64,000 bases of DNA, from assembly GCA_030374805.1 (NCBI GenBank), contig JARGSG010000223.1, positions 620,001-684,000 on the forward strand, read 5' to 3'. The notes under the pieces were generated by a model, which was not told the DNA's origin, did not search any database, and worked only from the letters and a program-made list of their open reading frames with translations. Positions 24,125 to 33,510 of this stretch are shown in pieces; the stretch's first letter is position 1; each line of letters starts with the position of its first letter. This stretch comes from Gracilaria gracilis (taxonomy: Eukaryota > Rhodophyta > Florideophyceae > Gracilariales > Gracilariaceae). The translations under genes were made by a program, and so were the position numbers.

Positions 24125-25751
24125 TCACCTCGCTATACGCACTTTAGCATCTCTTGCTGACGCTTCAAGCTCCTGCGCTCGTCGCTTTTCTCGTTCGTTT
24201 TTGCGCTTCTCTTCCTGCTGTTTTAACAACTGGATTGCTCGAGCAGAAGTAACAACTGCTCCTAAAGATGTGTCGAGGAATCCGGAGTTCGTAAGTTTGA
24301 CTTCCCCGAGAATTTCCAAGCTGCTGGCCTTGCGACGCTCATCTAACATCTTCATCATATCTTCTACCGAAGCGAACCGAGTAGGATCTTCAATGCTGTA
24401 CGGACGGGCCTGAGCGAAGAGCCGATATTCGTCTAGCGGGCAAATTCCGGTTGCACGAAATCCCCCTTTGATGTTGTCCGACGTGAAAGAATCTTCGTAT
24501 GCGGTGGTCAGCAGCTTGCACACATCAAACTCATCAAGAAAGCGATCTACTCCTACACCTTTGGATACTGACTGTGCGAGGTTTCTGAATCCGTTCTTGA
24601 ACGCAGGGAACACGGTGACATCCAATGGTTGGGTGGTGCCACTGGTATTCGACGGCAGGGAGTAGGCTATGATGTTATTCAACCGAAACTTTTCCAACAC
24701 GCGAATGGATAAGTGCGAGCGATAACCGTCGTAGATGGGAAGCATATTTCGCCCGTTGACACGAAGATCTTCAGTGTCCCTGATGAAGTTATTCGACCAG
24801 TCCAAGAAGTTCCAGGAGTCGATTGAGGCTACGTCCGTCTTTGTATGGATCAGTGAATTTCTTGGCAACATATCAGCAATACATTCCGACCTCTCCTCAC
24901 CGTTTCGAAGAAGTGTTACTTTCCGTACTCGAATTCATTTCCCTTGGAATCAAACAGGGGCCTACCATGATCACCATTACCGAAAACCGAAGCCAAGATG
25001 GAGATTCTGTTTACATTTTTAAAGAATGCATCAGGAACAAAGGGCTTCGCACCGCAGAGCGAATATGACTTCTTTTTCGATGCATTGCGCTCATTTCATG
25101 CCAATACGCCAGTTTCGTCTACGCTGACGATGTGCTTAGCATCGATGTCATGCTCTTGTATTATGTGCTCAATGCGAGCGAAGTGGGTTGTAAAACATTC
25201 TCTGTTAGTTGCTCGATAGCGTACGGCATCTTCACAGCGGATTGCGCAGTAAGTTATCTTATCCGAATGGGGTTTCTCAAAGGCAAGACAGAATTTATCA
25301 CCAGGTCTCGAATTAGGAAAGCTTATACGACTGCGTCTCCAGGCAGGGAGGTGTTGGACTAGCATTTGCACCGCATCGTTAAGGTTGTCTCGATTGAGTG
25401 GTTTACCCCAGAACGCGTAGCGCTTAAGAAGTATGCAGATGCGTTCTTCTTCCGTCAGTGTTAGCGATCTGCCGAAGGTAATTGCTGGCTTTGTTTTTTG
25501 TCGTGATTGTATCGGTACCAAAGAGTACTTGATGAAACTCTTATTCGAACTTTTGCTTTGCGGAATGACAATCTACGTCGTACGAGCTTCTTGACTCGGC
25601 GGTATTGTCTGTCTGGATCAAGAAACCGCTGACTTGCATGGGAGTCGAGCACAATGTTACCAGCCAAGGCAGGAATACGGCGCATGATGGTGGTTAAATG
25701 AGTTGTGTGAAGGTTTTCGTATGTCGTTGTGGAAATGATGGGTGTGTTCAA
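24125..25751 (-). pseudogene. pogo/Tigger-like DDE transposase, broken
   Basis: Plain DNA transposon on the minus strand in three frame segments: 25751-25461, 25521-25096 and 24871-24125. The middle segment has a CENP-B/Tc5-type helix region (LTLTEEERICILLKRYAFWG) and ends in KHIVSVDETGVLA, the first catalytic Asp block. An in-frame TGA follows at 25096-25098. The last segment carries LPIYDGYRSHLSIRVLEKF and YSLPSNTSGTTQPLDVTVF, the second Asp block and the PL-D motif of DDE_1 transposases. At least one stop and two frame changes make it non-functional. Its C terminus is Arg/Glu-rich and coiled-coil-like. Terminal repeats were not found. Confidence 0.8.
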
Positions 25752-27212
25752 TTTGGTTTTGGTGTAACTCGAAGATTTTTACCGCTGTTTTAAGATCGGA
25801 GATGCTACAATGCTGTGTCTGTTGGTTTTTCGATGCAAAAGATGTCGGACGCTTTAGGAACGTGTGCAGTAGGTTTAAATTTCGGTAACGGTTTTGTTAT
25901 GGTTAAATCAGGTGATGAATAGATATAGAAGGAAGAGTGGGAGATTTGGAGATGTTGAAAAGAACTGCTACAGTGTTGATGAGAGCTGTGATTCTATGAA
26001 TGCCTGGTTTCCTTTGTGCATAGGGAGTACACTGTGCTTTTGTGAGTCAACTACAGAAGTTTTTGATGGCAGTAGAGAGCGAGATATCAATCTGGGAGAG
26101 GGTTTTGGACGAAGAAGGACACTACACCTAAAGTCTGGCAATCACGAAATGCGCCTGCAGTGCTGTTTCGGTTCGCGTGGTGGCGGTTATTTCCCATAGG
26201 GAGTCTACTGGAACGCGAGGGAACTTGTTTAGAGGTATAGGGGCGCTTGGAATTTGTGTGTTGGAGGTGAAGCGATAGCTTCTTTGCCAGAAAGTTTACT
26301 AAAAAGAGACGGAAAACTCACGAGTTTTTCAAAGATGACCTCCAAACTAGAGTTTTCCTTTGTTTCAATAGGAGGACACCTGTTCAATGAACAGGGCAAC
26401 CCTCAGTACATGTTTTTGCTCCATTCATGAATTCATGCTCTGTTAAGAACGGGCCTGAGGCCCGTTCAGGCCCGTTCTTTGAGGAAAAGTCATGTTTATT
26501 GCCATCTAGTCAGGCTGTCACAAATACGACGCTGCTACACGGTAGGTGTAATAGAATGTTTGTATCTACCGTTATCCCTACCACTCTAGAACGTTAGCTA
26601 CAGCTTGCGAACGTTATAGATATAGGTAGTAACGTTAGGCTTACGTAGCACTAGAGATTGCTACATAAACACAGCGAGCGATGAGTCTGGCAGAGCTCGG
26701 CCAGACTCCCAGCACGACCTACTTCTACGTCCAGATACGACTCCATCGTATTACATTTGGTAGTTTGGGGTCTTCAACAACCCCACGCGTTGTGGGGAAA
26801 AAGCTTATGCGTTCAAATAGAGAAGAGAGCTTGCGAGAGAGCTAAGAGGATGGAATCCCAGGCAAAAGCGATACCTGTAATGGTTGATTAGTCTCGCCCA
26901 ACAAAACCTCAGCTACCCATTTTGTTGAACATCAATTCTAAGAACAGAAGGTGTGCATCAGCGAAAAAATGCCCGTCCGTCATCCTTATCGGACATATGA
27001 AGATCGTGTTCTTGCATTATGAGGCAATGAAGAATCCATTTTGGAACTAGTGTCTTCCCAAACCTTACCCTTGATGCATTGTGTCTACCTTTGCCGGTCT
27101 GGGGCAAGTGTTGGAATCTAGAAAGCTGAGCTTTTACTTGTATGCAGAAGGGGGGGAGCACGCTACCCTCTCACAAGGCTTTCAAGAGAAAAAGAATCAT
27201 CTTCCATTAATC
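25752..27212. other. Intergenic, no supported gene; candidate LTR inside
   Basis: No convincing coding frame. The stretch 26441-26755 looks like a possible solo LTR (listed separately). The rest holds only short unconvincing frames. Confidence 0.5.
26441..26755 (+). repeat. Candidate solo LTR with a strong hairpin
   Basis: Starts TGTTAAGAAC and ends TTACA, followed by TTTGGTAG, somewhat like a Ty1/copia LTR border followed by a primer-binding site. Just inside the left end lies a 12-bp inverted repeat (AAGAACGGGCCT at 26445-26456 and its complement at 26468-26479). No matching 5-bp flanks and no second copy were seen, so the identity is tentative. Confidence 0.2.
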
Positions 27213-28850
27213 CTAAAGTTTGTTGCCATTAAGAGAAGAAAAACTAGATTCTGAGCCTTCTCCCCCTCTCAACCGACCCCAATCTAGGTCTGCTCGGGTT
27301 GAGGGAGTCAGGTTGTGGATATTTGCACAACCGTCCCCGTAGGCATTATCTACATTCTCACCGTAGCTGTGTAAATGCTTCGCACCTATACTAATATCAT
27401 CAACTCGACTGCCATACTTAGTGGAATCCAATACGACGTTTCTCCACGATTTCATTTGACCTATATCGAGAAGGTTCTCCTCACCATAAACCACTGATGC
27501 ATTCATGCCACAGGAACTTGACTTGGCAAGACTTCGCAATGGAGCTGATGATTGTTGCCTAGTCATCGCCGGTACAGTTACATTAATGAGATCACCAACT
27601 TTGTTGATGCTAACCTCTTCAAGTGGCTTCCTTTCTCCAACGCAATCTCTCATCACAGAAGGTGACACCTTACTCCACGCTGATTGAACCACATGCATCG
27701 CATTTCGGCCGCTTATTGTTCCATGGACGTCTCCAAGTGACTGCGAATTCCTCATGCCCCCGCCAACTCCTCCGACATCTACGTGTGGTGAACGCCAAAA
27801 GGAAGCACCCTGCTCATCTGGAGTTGTTGGGGAGGTCAGCTGGGCAATTGAGTGATGTTCTACTGCCCTTGTTTCTCCGGTTTCAGCATGCTTGACTCGA
27901 ACAAGCGGAGTAATCGGCGATGTCCCAACAGAAAGTTGTTCAAATTGTAAACGAATGGGATGCAAAACTGTTTCCACAATATTAGACCCCGAGCCAGCAT
28001 ATGTGTGTGGTGGAACATCTGATTCACCAGGGTTAGACGTCTCAAAGCGCACACGAGCCCACCCCTTGAGAAGGCGATCCCAGCGACGAAGTTCATCTAC
28101 TGCAGAATCGGAGAGGGGACGTTCATCACGCCAATCCGCACCCTCGGCGCGGTGAGTCTCAACCCAAACTCGAAGAGCAAGACCGCTTCGAGGATTCTCT
28201 GGATCGAAGAGATGTAGTGAGGAAGAAGCCATAGCGGCAATGGAGGCAACCTGGCGGATTTGAATGAGGCGATCTTCAAACTCTGCACGGTTGGCTGTTT
28301 TGCGACAAAGACGGCGAAGCTCTCGTACCTGCTTCGGGGTTAACAGATGATTCACTGGCGTTTGAGACTCTTTCTGAAACGTCTTCACGCGGTTGAAATT
28401 AGTAGGGTTGACCGGAGGCTTGGATGCTACCGAACTGTTCCCTTGCAAACTGGTAGGAGTTTGTGTTGGAGACAATCGGAGTGGGATTGGTGTTACTGTA
28501 GAGTGCGAGTACGGTGTACTTGGTGCTGTAAACGGGGTGGTGACGGTGAATGGAGAAGCCAATGCCTTAAAGGGAGTAACAGTTGGAGTGCGACACGGGG
28601 TATTTCCATTATGATGTAGAAGGTTAGGGGGTTGCACACTCGAATGAGATGCCAGAGACTCGGATACGACAGCATTCGAAGCTGGGGTTTCCGCCACGCG
28701 AAGCATGCCGCCCACACAAATAAGAGAGGGAGTCGGCGATGATGATGGGAGTTGAAGTGATCTGTTTCGTAGCGGATCCATGTGAGAATAGTTTTGGGGT
28801 ACAGCCAGTCGATTTGTTACGCTCCGTCGGATCGGAAATGAGTTAGACAA
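27213..28850 (-). CDS. Ser/Pro/Thr-rich hypothetical protein (545 aa)
   Basis: Uninterrupted intron-free frame; function not recognised. Residues 1-165 are low-complexity and rich in SP/TP pairs (for example TPTVTPFKALASPFTVTTPF), typical of disordered, proline-directed phosphorylation targets. Residues of about 170-275 form the only compact-looking part: a basic helical stretch (LLTPKQVRELRRLCRKTANR) followed by RVWVETHRAEGADWRDERPL and a Trp-rich helix (VDELRRWDRLLKGWARVRFE). The remainder is again polar and disordered. No signal peptide or membrane segment, so cytosolic or nuclear location is likely. An inner Met (MDPLRNRSL, residue 24) could also be the start. The DNA is less GC-rich than the transposon block to the left. 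Confidence 0.7.
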   Translation of the reverse strand: MSNSFPIRRSVTNRLAVPQNYSHMDPLRNRSLQLPSSSPTPSLICVGGMLRVAETPASNAVVSESLASHSSVQPPNLLHHNGNTPCRTPTVTPFKALASPFTVTTPFTAPSTPYSHSTVTPIPLRLSPTQTPTSLQGNSSVASKPPVNPTNFNRVKTFQKESQTPVNHLLTPKQVRELRRLCRKTANRAEFEDRLIQIRQVASIAAMASSSLHLFDPENPRSGLALRVWVETHRAEGADWRDERPLSDSAVDELRRWDRLLKGWARVRFETSNPGESDVPPHTYAGSGSNIVETVLHPIRLQFEQLSVGTSPITPLVRVKHAETGETRAVEHHSIAQLTSPTTPDEQGASFWRSPHVDVGGVGGGMRNSQSLGDVHGTISGRNAMHVVQSAWSKVSPSVMRDCVGERKPLEEVSINKVGDLINVTVPAMTRQQSSAPLRSLAKSSSCGMNASVVYGEENLLDIGQMKSWRNVVLDSTKYGSRVDDISIGAKHLHSYGENVDNAYGDGCANIHNLTPSTRADLDWGRLRGGEGSESSFSSLNGNKL

Positions 28851-30020
28851 ACAGTCGAAACGACAAGAGAGGTAATGTTTTCAGATGGGACCAGCACAGG
28901 ATATCAAGGGGGCAGTGATGTGATCGATAGGCGTTAAATAAGAAAGGGAACAACAGAGATAGTCTACGGAGAACGGTAGATGCTCTCTCAGTTTGAGAAA
29001 ACAAGCGGAACTTTGTCGTATCGACGACAGTTCAAGCGCGAATCACCAACTCGCAGCTTGTAGTTCAAAAAACCAAGGGTAGCTTGCAATTGACGTGAAG
29101 CGCACACCTTTGTAGACCACAAAGCTTACACAGTAGCGCAAGAGACAGCACTAGAACACTCGAGTGAACGCGGGAGCGTTACAGACTTTTGAGAGAGGGG
29201 GAAGAGCGAGCGACAGAGATAGTGCACTCACCACATCGTTTGGGCTTTCCTCGTAACCGCGTTAATTAGATTGTGGTTGGGTTCAGAATGAACTGGGGGG
29301 TTCGCTGAACAGCTGGCAGCTCGAGCCTTGTATCTTGCTTGTACATACCTAAAGCACTGTCGTACCCTTGGTAGCCCTCTTTCCCCACTTTGGTCGAAAT
29401 TATTTTGCGCAGCCAGCAGTTCCGAGACGTGCAAAAACCGTCGGCTCTCGTAGTAAGCCTGAGGCAGCCTGCAGGCGAGCTTCACTTTGCTGCTTTCAAA
29501 TTTGAAAACCCCAGATTTTGCCGGCCTTATTTCTGTCAAAATCATTTGCTGTCGCATTTTGGGCAAGCTCAGTTTGACGTGTTCGGGACCAACCAGGTTG
29601 CTTGGCCATGCTTCTATTCCTATCTTTTGAATTTGAAATTCTGCGCCACTATCTAGAGCACCTTCGATGACAAAGATGTTTTATTCATCGTCCCGGTATG
29701 TCTTGGAGTAGGGAATTGAATTCTGTTGAGAGGCGTACACGGGCGCACAATCATTTTGATACCCACATATGTACATATTGGAATTCAAGGTAACAGTGTA
29801 GGATCTCCCCCTGATGATAGGGAAGTGTTTTAACTACCTGATAGCTCTAGTCTTCATAATGGACTCAAGTGTTCTACCTTCGTATCCACTACATTAAGAG
29901 GAAACTACCTCGGGAAGAAAGTCATCTTTGCGGTACAGAGGAACAAAAAAGCCTAGACATAAAGGGAAGGAACCACACGTCATTTACAGTGAAGAGTTCT
30001 ATTCCCATAGTGGATCAAGG
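28851..30020. other. Intergenic between the 28.8-kb and 30.0-kb genes
   Basis: Upstream region of the minus-strand gene at 27213-28850 and downstream region of the one at 30021-31436. Two opposed frames of about 90-110 codons near 29228-29656 overlap each other and match nothing known. Neither is called. Confidence 0.5.
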
Positions 30021-31436
30021 CTACAATCGAACGGCCCTCATGGCAGATGCTCTGTTTGACCTCACAAAAGATATCCAGTAGTTTTTCATGAGCTGAATAT
30101 CTCTTTCTTCGATTAAACCATCTTTCCAAAACTTGACGGCACAGCATCCAGATACAAATCCCAGATAGTCCGGCATAAGCTGTAACCCCGCCCTGGACAC
30201 AACTCTGATCAAGTACTCAGACAAATCGGAAGCACTGCCAACAAAAATATCAGCTGAAGCCATACACCTAACCGTATCTTCTATCGCTGTGGCAATACGA
30301 AATTCTACGGACAGTCCGTTGGGAAACCTCGCTGAGCGATGAGGTATTCGAACTTGTTCCGGATACACCGCTTTCCCTGCAAGCAACTCGTACAAATGAC
30401 CCGCATGTCTTGGTTTCTTGTCTGTATCAATAAATTGGTTGTCCATGGCTGCCAGATCATGAGGAGCCGAACGCATTAACGACCGCCCCTCAGAGAAGAG
30501 TACAATCTTAACTGGCATCTGTGCGAAAACGCTTCCAACATCATTCACGACTCCAAGCGCATCCCTAACAACTCTTGCAAATACCTGGAGAGAGGTCATT
30601 CGACGGTTGCTGTGAGTAAAGAAATCACCACGCCTTGCATGGATGGCAATGTTCAAATTAGTTTCAGATAAAGAGGAGAGGGGAGATGCCTTCCAATACT
30701 GTGAATAAAAGAATGGTCGAGACAATGTGAAATCTGGACTCCTCGGAAGTGTCTTACATGGCGCAGGATGCATCTGGAACAAAGTATGGTTTTGACTATG
30801 GTCATCCAGAAATTTTTTCACTCTCTTGAGATTTAAGTGACAAGATACACATCCGTAGGATACTTCAGGAGGAACGATAGTGATATTATGAAAAAGGAGA
30901 CGCCCTTCGTTTGAAATACCCCTACACACAGGGCATTGCTCTGAGTCGGCGCCTAGATGACAGTAACGGTTTCCCACTTCGGACCGGGGAAGAAGCCCCT
31001 CTCCCCAATTAAAAAGTTGATCAGGGTTAATGGGGATTGCAGAGAAACGAGTGGACCGATGGGTGTAGCTTACGTGTAGCAGTAACGACGTAGAGAGTTC
31101 TGCGTTGACAACCGTAAACGCATGACCCAGCCCTGCAGTACAATGTTCCGTAAGCGGAGAGTGCAACAGACGAAAACCAGACTCGATTAAGGAAGGTGGG
31201 CGGACGAAAGGAAGTACGAGCCATGGATGGAGTAAGCGATTATGGTGTGCTGGAATAGCGGTCGTGATGAAGGAAGTTGTTACGTTCAAAATACGCTGGG
31301 TCGATACTCTTCGACGTTGTGTATATGGGATGCGAAGTAGAACAACCGAAGGCGGAAGAAGCAGCAACAGAAGCGCGCAAGGAAGTGAAGCTGGTTTCCT
31401 TAGTCGGGGACGTCCTGATTCGCAACGCGTCTTCAT
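30021..31436 (-). CDS. Secretory fucosyltransferase-like protein (471 aa)
   Basis: Likely type II Golgi or secreted glycosyltransferase. The N terminus is basic and followed by a hydrophobic anchor (LPCALLLLLLPPSVVLLRI, about residues 18-36). A Cys-pair region (CPVCRG and YGCVSCHLN) lies near residues 165-205. Around residue 267 is NIAIHARRGDFF, matching the HxRRGD donor-binding motif of alpha-1,2/alpha-1,6 fucosyltransferases (GT11/GT23-like fold). Nearer the C terminus is CMASADIFVGSASDLSEYL, the A-D-x-F-x-G-S-x-S-x-[LF] block that follows it in those families. The acceptor is unknown; red algae make fucose-poor sulfated galactans, so the actual sugar may differ. Start at 31436 chosen because it supplies the basic-hydrophobic anchor. 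Its 5' end overlaps an opposite-strand frame. Confidence 0.7.
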   Translation of the reverse strand: MKTRCESGRPRLRKPASLPCALLLLLLPPSVVLLRIPYTQRRRVSTQRILNVTTSFITTAIPAHHNRLLHPWLVLPFVRPPSLIESGFRLLHSPLTEHCTAGLGHAFTVVNAELSTSLLLHVSYTHRSTRFSAIPINPDQLFNWGEGLLPRSEVGNRYCHLGADSEQCPVCRGISNEGRLLFHNITIVPPEVSYGCVSCHLNLKRVKKFLDDHSQNHTLFQMHPAPCKTLPRSPDFTLSRPFFYSQYWKASPLSSLSETNLNIAIHARRGDFFTHSNRRMTSLQVFARVVRDALGVVNDVGSVFAQMPVKIVLFSEGRSLMRSAPHDLAAMDNQFIDTDKKPRHAGHLYELLAGKAVYPEQVRIPHRSARFPNGLSVEFRIATAIEDTVRCMASADIFVGSASDLSEYLIRVVSRAGLQLMPDYLGFVSGCCAVKFWKDGLIEERDIQLMKNYWISFVRSNRASAMRAVRL

Positions 31437-31630
31437 TTCGACCTCTGTTTTTCATCGTCGGAGAGCGACATCAAAGGGCGGTTATGCAAGTTCCTCAGGA
31501 CGATTTCAACCGCGCCTTGTTCGAAGTCTGGAAGTCTGATCAATTTGACATCAGCAAGATGGTTAACACAGGGCTGCGTGTCATCAAGGGCACCAAAACC
31601 TGGTCAGTGGACCAATTGGGTCGGTTTTAA
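31277..31630 (+). other. Possible small ORF overlapping the 5' end of the minus-strand gene
   Basis: A 117-codon frame that overlaps 160 bases of the fucosyltransferase-like gene head-to-head and continues 194 bases beyond it. Its second half (VPQDDFNRALFEVWKSDQFDI) has ordinary soluble-protein composition. It matches no family I know. It may be a chance frame, or the true end of a short gene. Confidence 0.25.
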
Positions 31631-32247
31631 GCAATTAAAATTTACAATATTTTCCCACATAAAGTCTTTAAATCTCGAAGCTGTCGTAATTAGAGAACCT
31701 TCCCGGAATTAGGTGTAATGTCGGCACTACACGTAGTACAACCCGAATCTGGCTGTCCACGTGTAAAAGCACACTGACAAATAGACTGACATTTCCGGAA
31801 ATCTGTACCCCAAAAAAAATTTCATTAAAGTTTACATTAGTAAGTGAAAACAGTCGTGACAATGCACACTGTGCATGTACACCTAGAGATACCCAACGGT
31901 ACAGTACCGTCGTACCAACGGTACCTTCGTAGATAGAATGTCAACATTCGTCAGCATCGTAGGTAGTTCGTGGACAAGTGTGTACAGATATCTACTTTTT
32001 CTTCGCCTTTTTGTTGCGAGGTTTGGTAGCTTATGGCAAATATGCAGCGCAAGTTCCCAGAAGTGCCGCGGCTCCTAGCACTGGCGCTGGCGGCTGCTGC
32101 GGCCGCAGCGTTGCTCCTTAGGAATTAGATACGCTGCTCGCCGGCCGCCGGCCGCCGCCGACTCCAGTCCTTGTTCATCCTGTCTATGAGCGTGGTGCCT
32201 GCAAAGCTCACCACGAGCCACTTTTCTCCTGGGTCAAAGCCCCCATC
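31631..32247. other. Intergenic/upstream region of the 32.2-kb gene
   Basis: Contains the palindromic GTACCAACGGTACC motif at 31912-31925 and an upstream micro-ORF at 32033-32128 (listed separately). A GC-rich CCGGCCG repeat lies near 32139-32155. No other gene. Confidence 0.5.
32033..32128 (+). other. Upstream micro-ORF, 31 aa hydrophobic peptide
   Basis: ATG at 32033 (second in-frame ATG at 32042) opens a 31-codon frame ending TAG at 32126-32128. The peptide has a basic start and a Leu/Ala run (RLLALALAAAAAALLLRN), which would form a single membrane span. It ends 120 bases before the start of the downstream gene and is in a different frame. It could be an upstream regulatory frame, a first exon of that gene, or chance from the GCN-rich DNA. 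Confidence 0.25.
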
Positions 32248-33510
32248 ATGTCCCGCCCTACAAATCCGTCCAACCCGTCTCCTCGAATCTCCCCTGCCCC
32301 GGTCGCGCCCGCCATGACGCCGCAGCTTCCCCGTCTACAACCGCTGGTTTCCCCTACTGTTGAAAGAATGTCAAGCAGCAAGTTGTTGCCCAAGAAACGA
32401 TCATACCCTCAAGTAGATTGGAACACCGCTGTCGCTACGCCCACGTCACAATCGTTTACTCGGGGGTTTCCGCCGGCCCAGGGGAGACAAACGGTTGGCA
32501 TGGATAACAGATTATTGTGTGGGGGCGACGTCTTGCTATCGAGAGTCACCATGCCAGTTTCCTCATCAGCGCCATCATCAACCCCGTTCTGCAGCTCCTC
32601 TTTTCAGGTACCGCAACCCCACCTCCATACCCAGAGGCAGCGCCATGAGGGGCTCCACTCGAAGAAAGGATTATTTGCGTTACCGCGAAAGCGCACAGTC
32701 GATTCGGGCTCCTTCTTACATGCTGCCGAACTGGGCGCAGAGGCGCAATCAGCACTGGACAGCTCCAACGGTCGTCTTGTCGATACGTACCACTTGGGGA
32801 AAAGTATAATCTCGTGCAGCAAGTTGTACGCTAATCAGCGCAGAAGCAACAGGCTTTTGCCAGGTGGGTCGGACAGCACGACGGCAGCATGCTACATGAT
32901 TGGGGGTACCAATGATGGATTGCTGCGTAGCCTGTTAGAACGAATCTCTCCATGTGACCCAAGGGAAGAGCGGTGTAAAGCTGTAGAAAGAGTGCTCAAG
33001 GACAAGACTAGAGGCGCCATTTGCGCCTTGAACGGTGAGAATCCTCGAGAGGCTCGGGCAGATAATTTGGCCGCCGTGAGGATCTGTGAGACTATCGCGG
33101 ATATTTTGGTGGCATATTTGTGCAGGAATCTGATTCAGGAGCGCAATGACAAGACCGAGAAGGTGACAAGTTTAGAGAATAGCCTGAGATTGCTGCGAGA
33201 CGAACTGGCGGTGGAGCGCAAGAGAAGAGAAGTGACGGAACGAGACTGCTGGTGCAAAGGGAGCGCAGAGAAGCACCAGCCGAGCCCAGCGCTATCTACG
33301 ATCGCAAATCAGAGCGTTTCGAATTGCACGACTGGGGTGGTGATGCCCCATACGATGGACATACACTCTTTTGAACGCAACAAGCTTTTGGTGGGGCGCG
33401 GATATCTATCAAGCTCAGGATTCAGAAGCCATGCGAGCACGGGGTATAGTTTGGCGGACGCGGTACAGAAGGAGACAGAGCAGGAAGCGAACAGATTCGC
33501 AAGCCAGTAA
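32248..33510 (+). CDS. Hypothetical coiled-coil protein (420 aa)
   Basis: Intron-free frame; family not recognised. Residues 1-60 are Pro/Ser-rich (SNPSPRISPAPVAPAM), the middle is polar and probably disordered. A helical domain of about residues 230-340 follows: DGLLRSLLERISPCDPREER, then RADNLAAVRICETIADILVAY, then a charged coiled coil (EKVTSLENSLRLLRDELAVE) with clear heptad spacing. The C terminus is again polar. No signal peptide or membrane span, so it is probably an intracellular scaffold or regulatory protein. A later Met (residue 22 or 42) could be the true start. An upstream micro-ORF precedes it. Confidence 0.65.
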   Translation: MSRPTNPSNPSPRISPAPVAPAMTPQLPRLQPLVSPTVERMSSSKLLPKKRSYPQVDWNTAVATPTSQSFTRGFPPAQGRQTVGMDNRLLCGGDVLLSRVTMPVSSSAPSSTPFCSSSFQVPQPHLHTQRQRHEGLHSKKGLFALPRKRTVDSGSFLHAAELGAEAQSALDSSNGRLVDTYHLGKSIISCSKLYANQRRSNRLLPGGSDSTTAACYMIGGTNDGLLRSLLERISPCDPREERCKAVERVLKDKTRGAICALNGENPREARADNLAAVRICETIADILVAYLCRNLIQERNDKTEKVTSLENSLRLLRDELAVERKRREVTERDCWCKGSAEKHQPSPALSTIANQSVSNCTTGVVMPHTMDIHSFERNKLLVGRGYLSSSGFRSHASTGYSLADAVQKETEQEANRFASQ

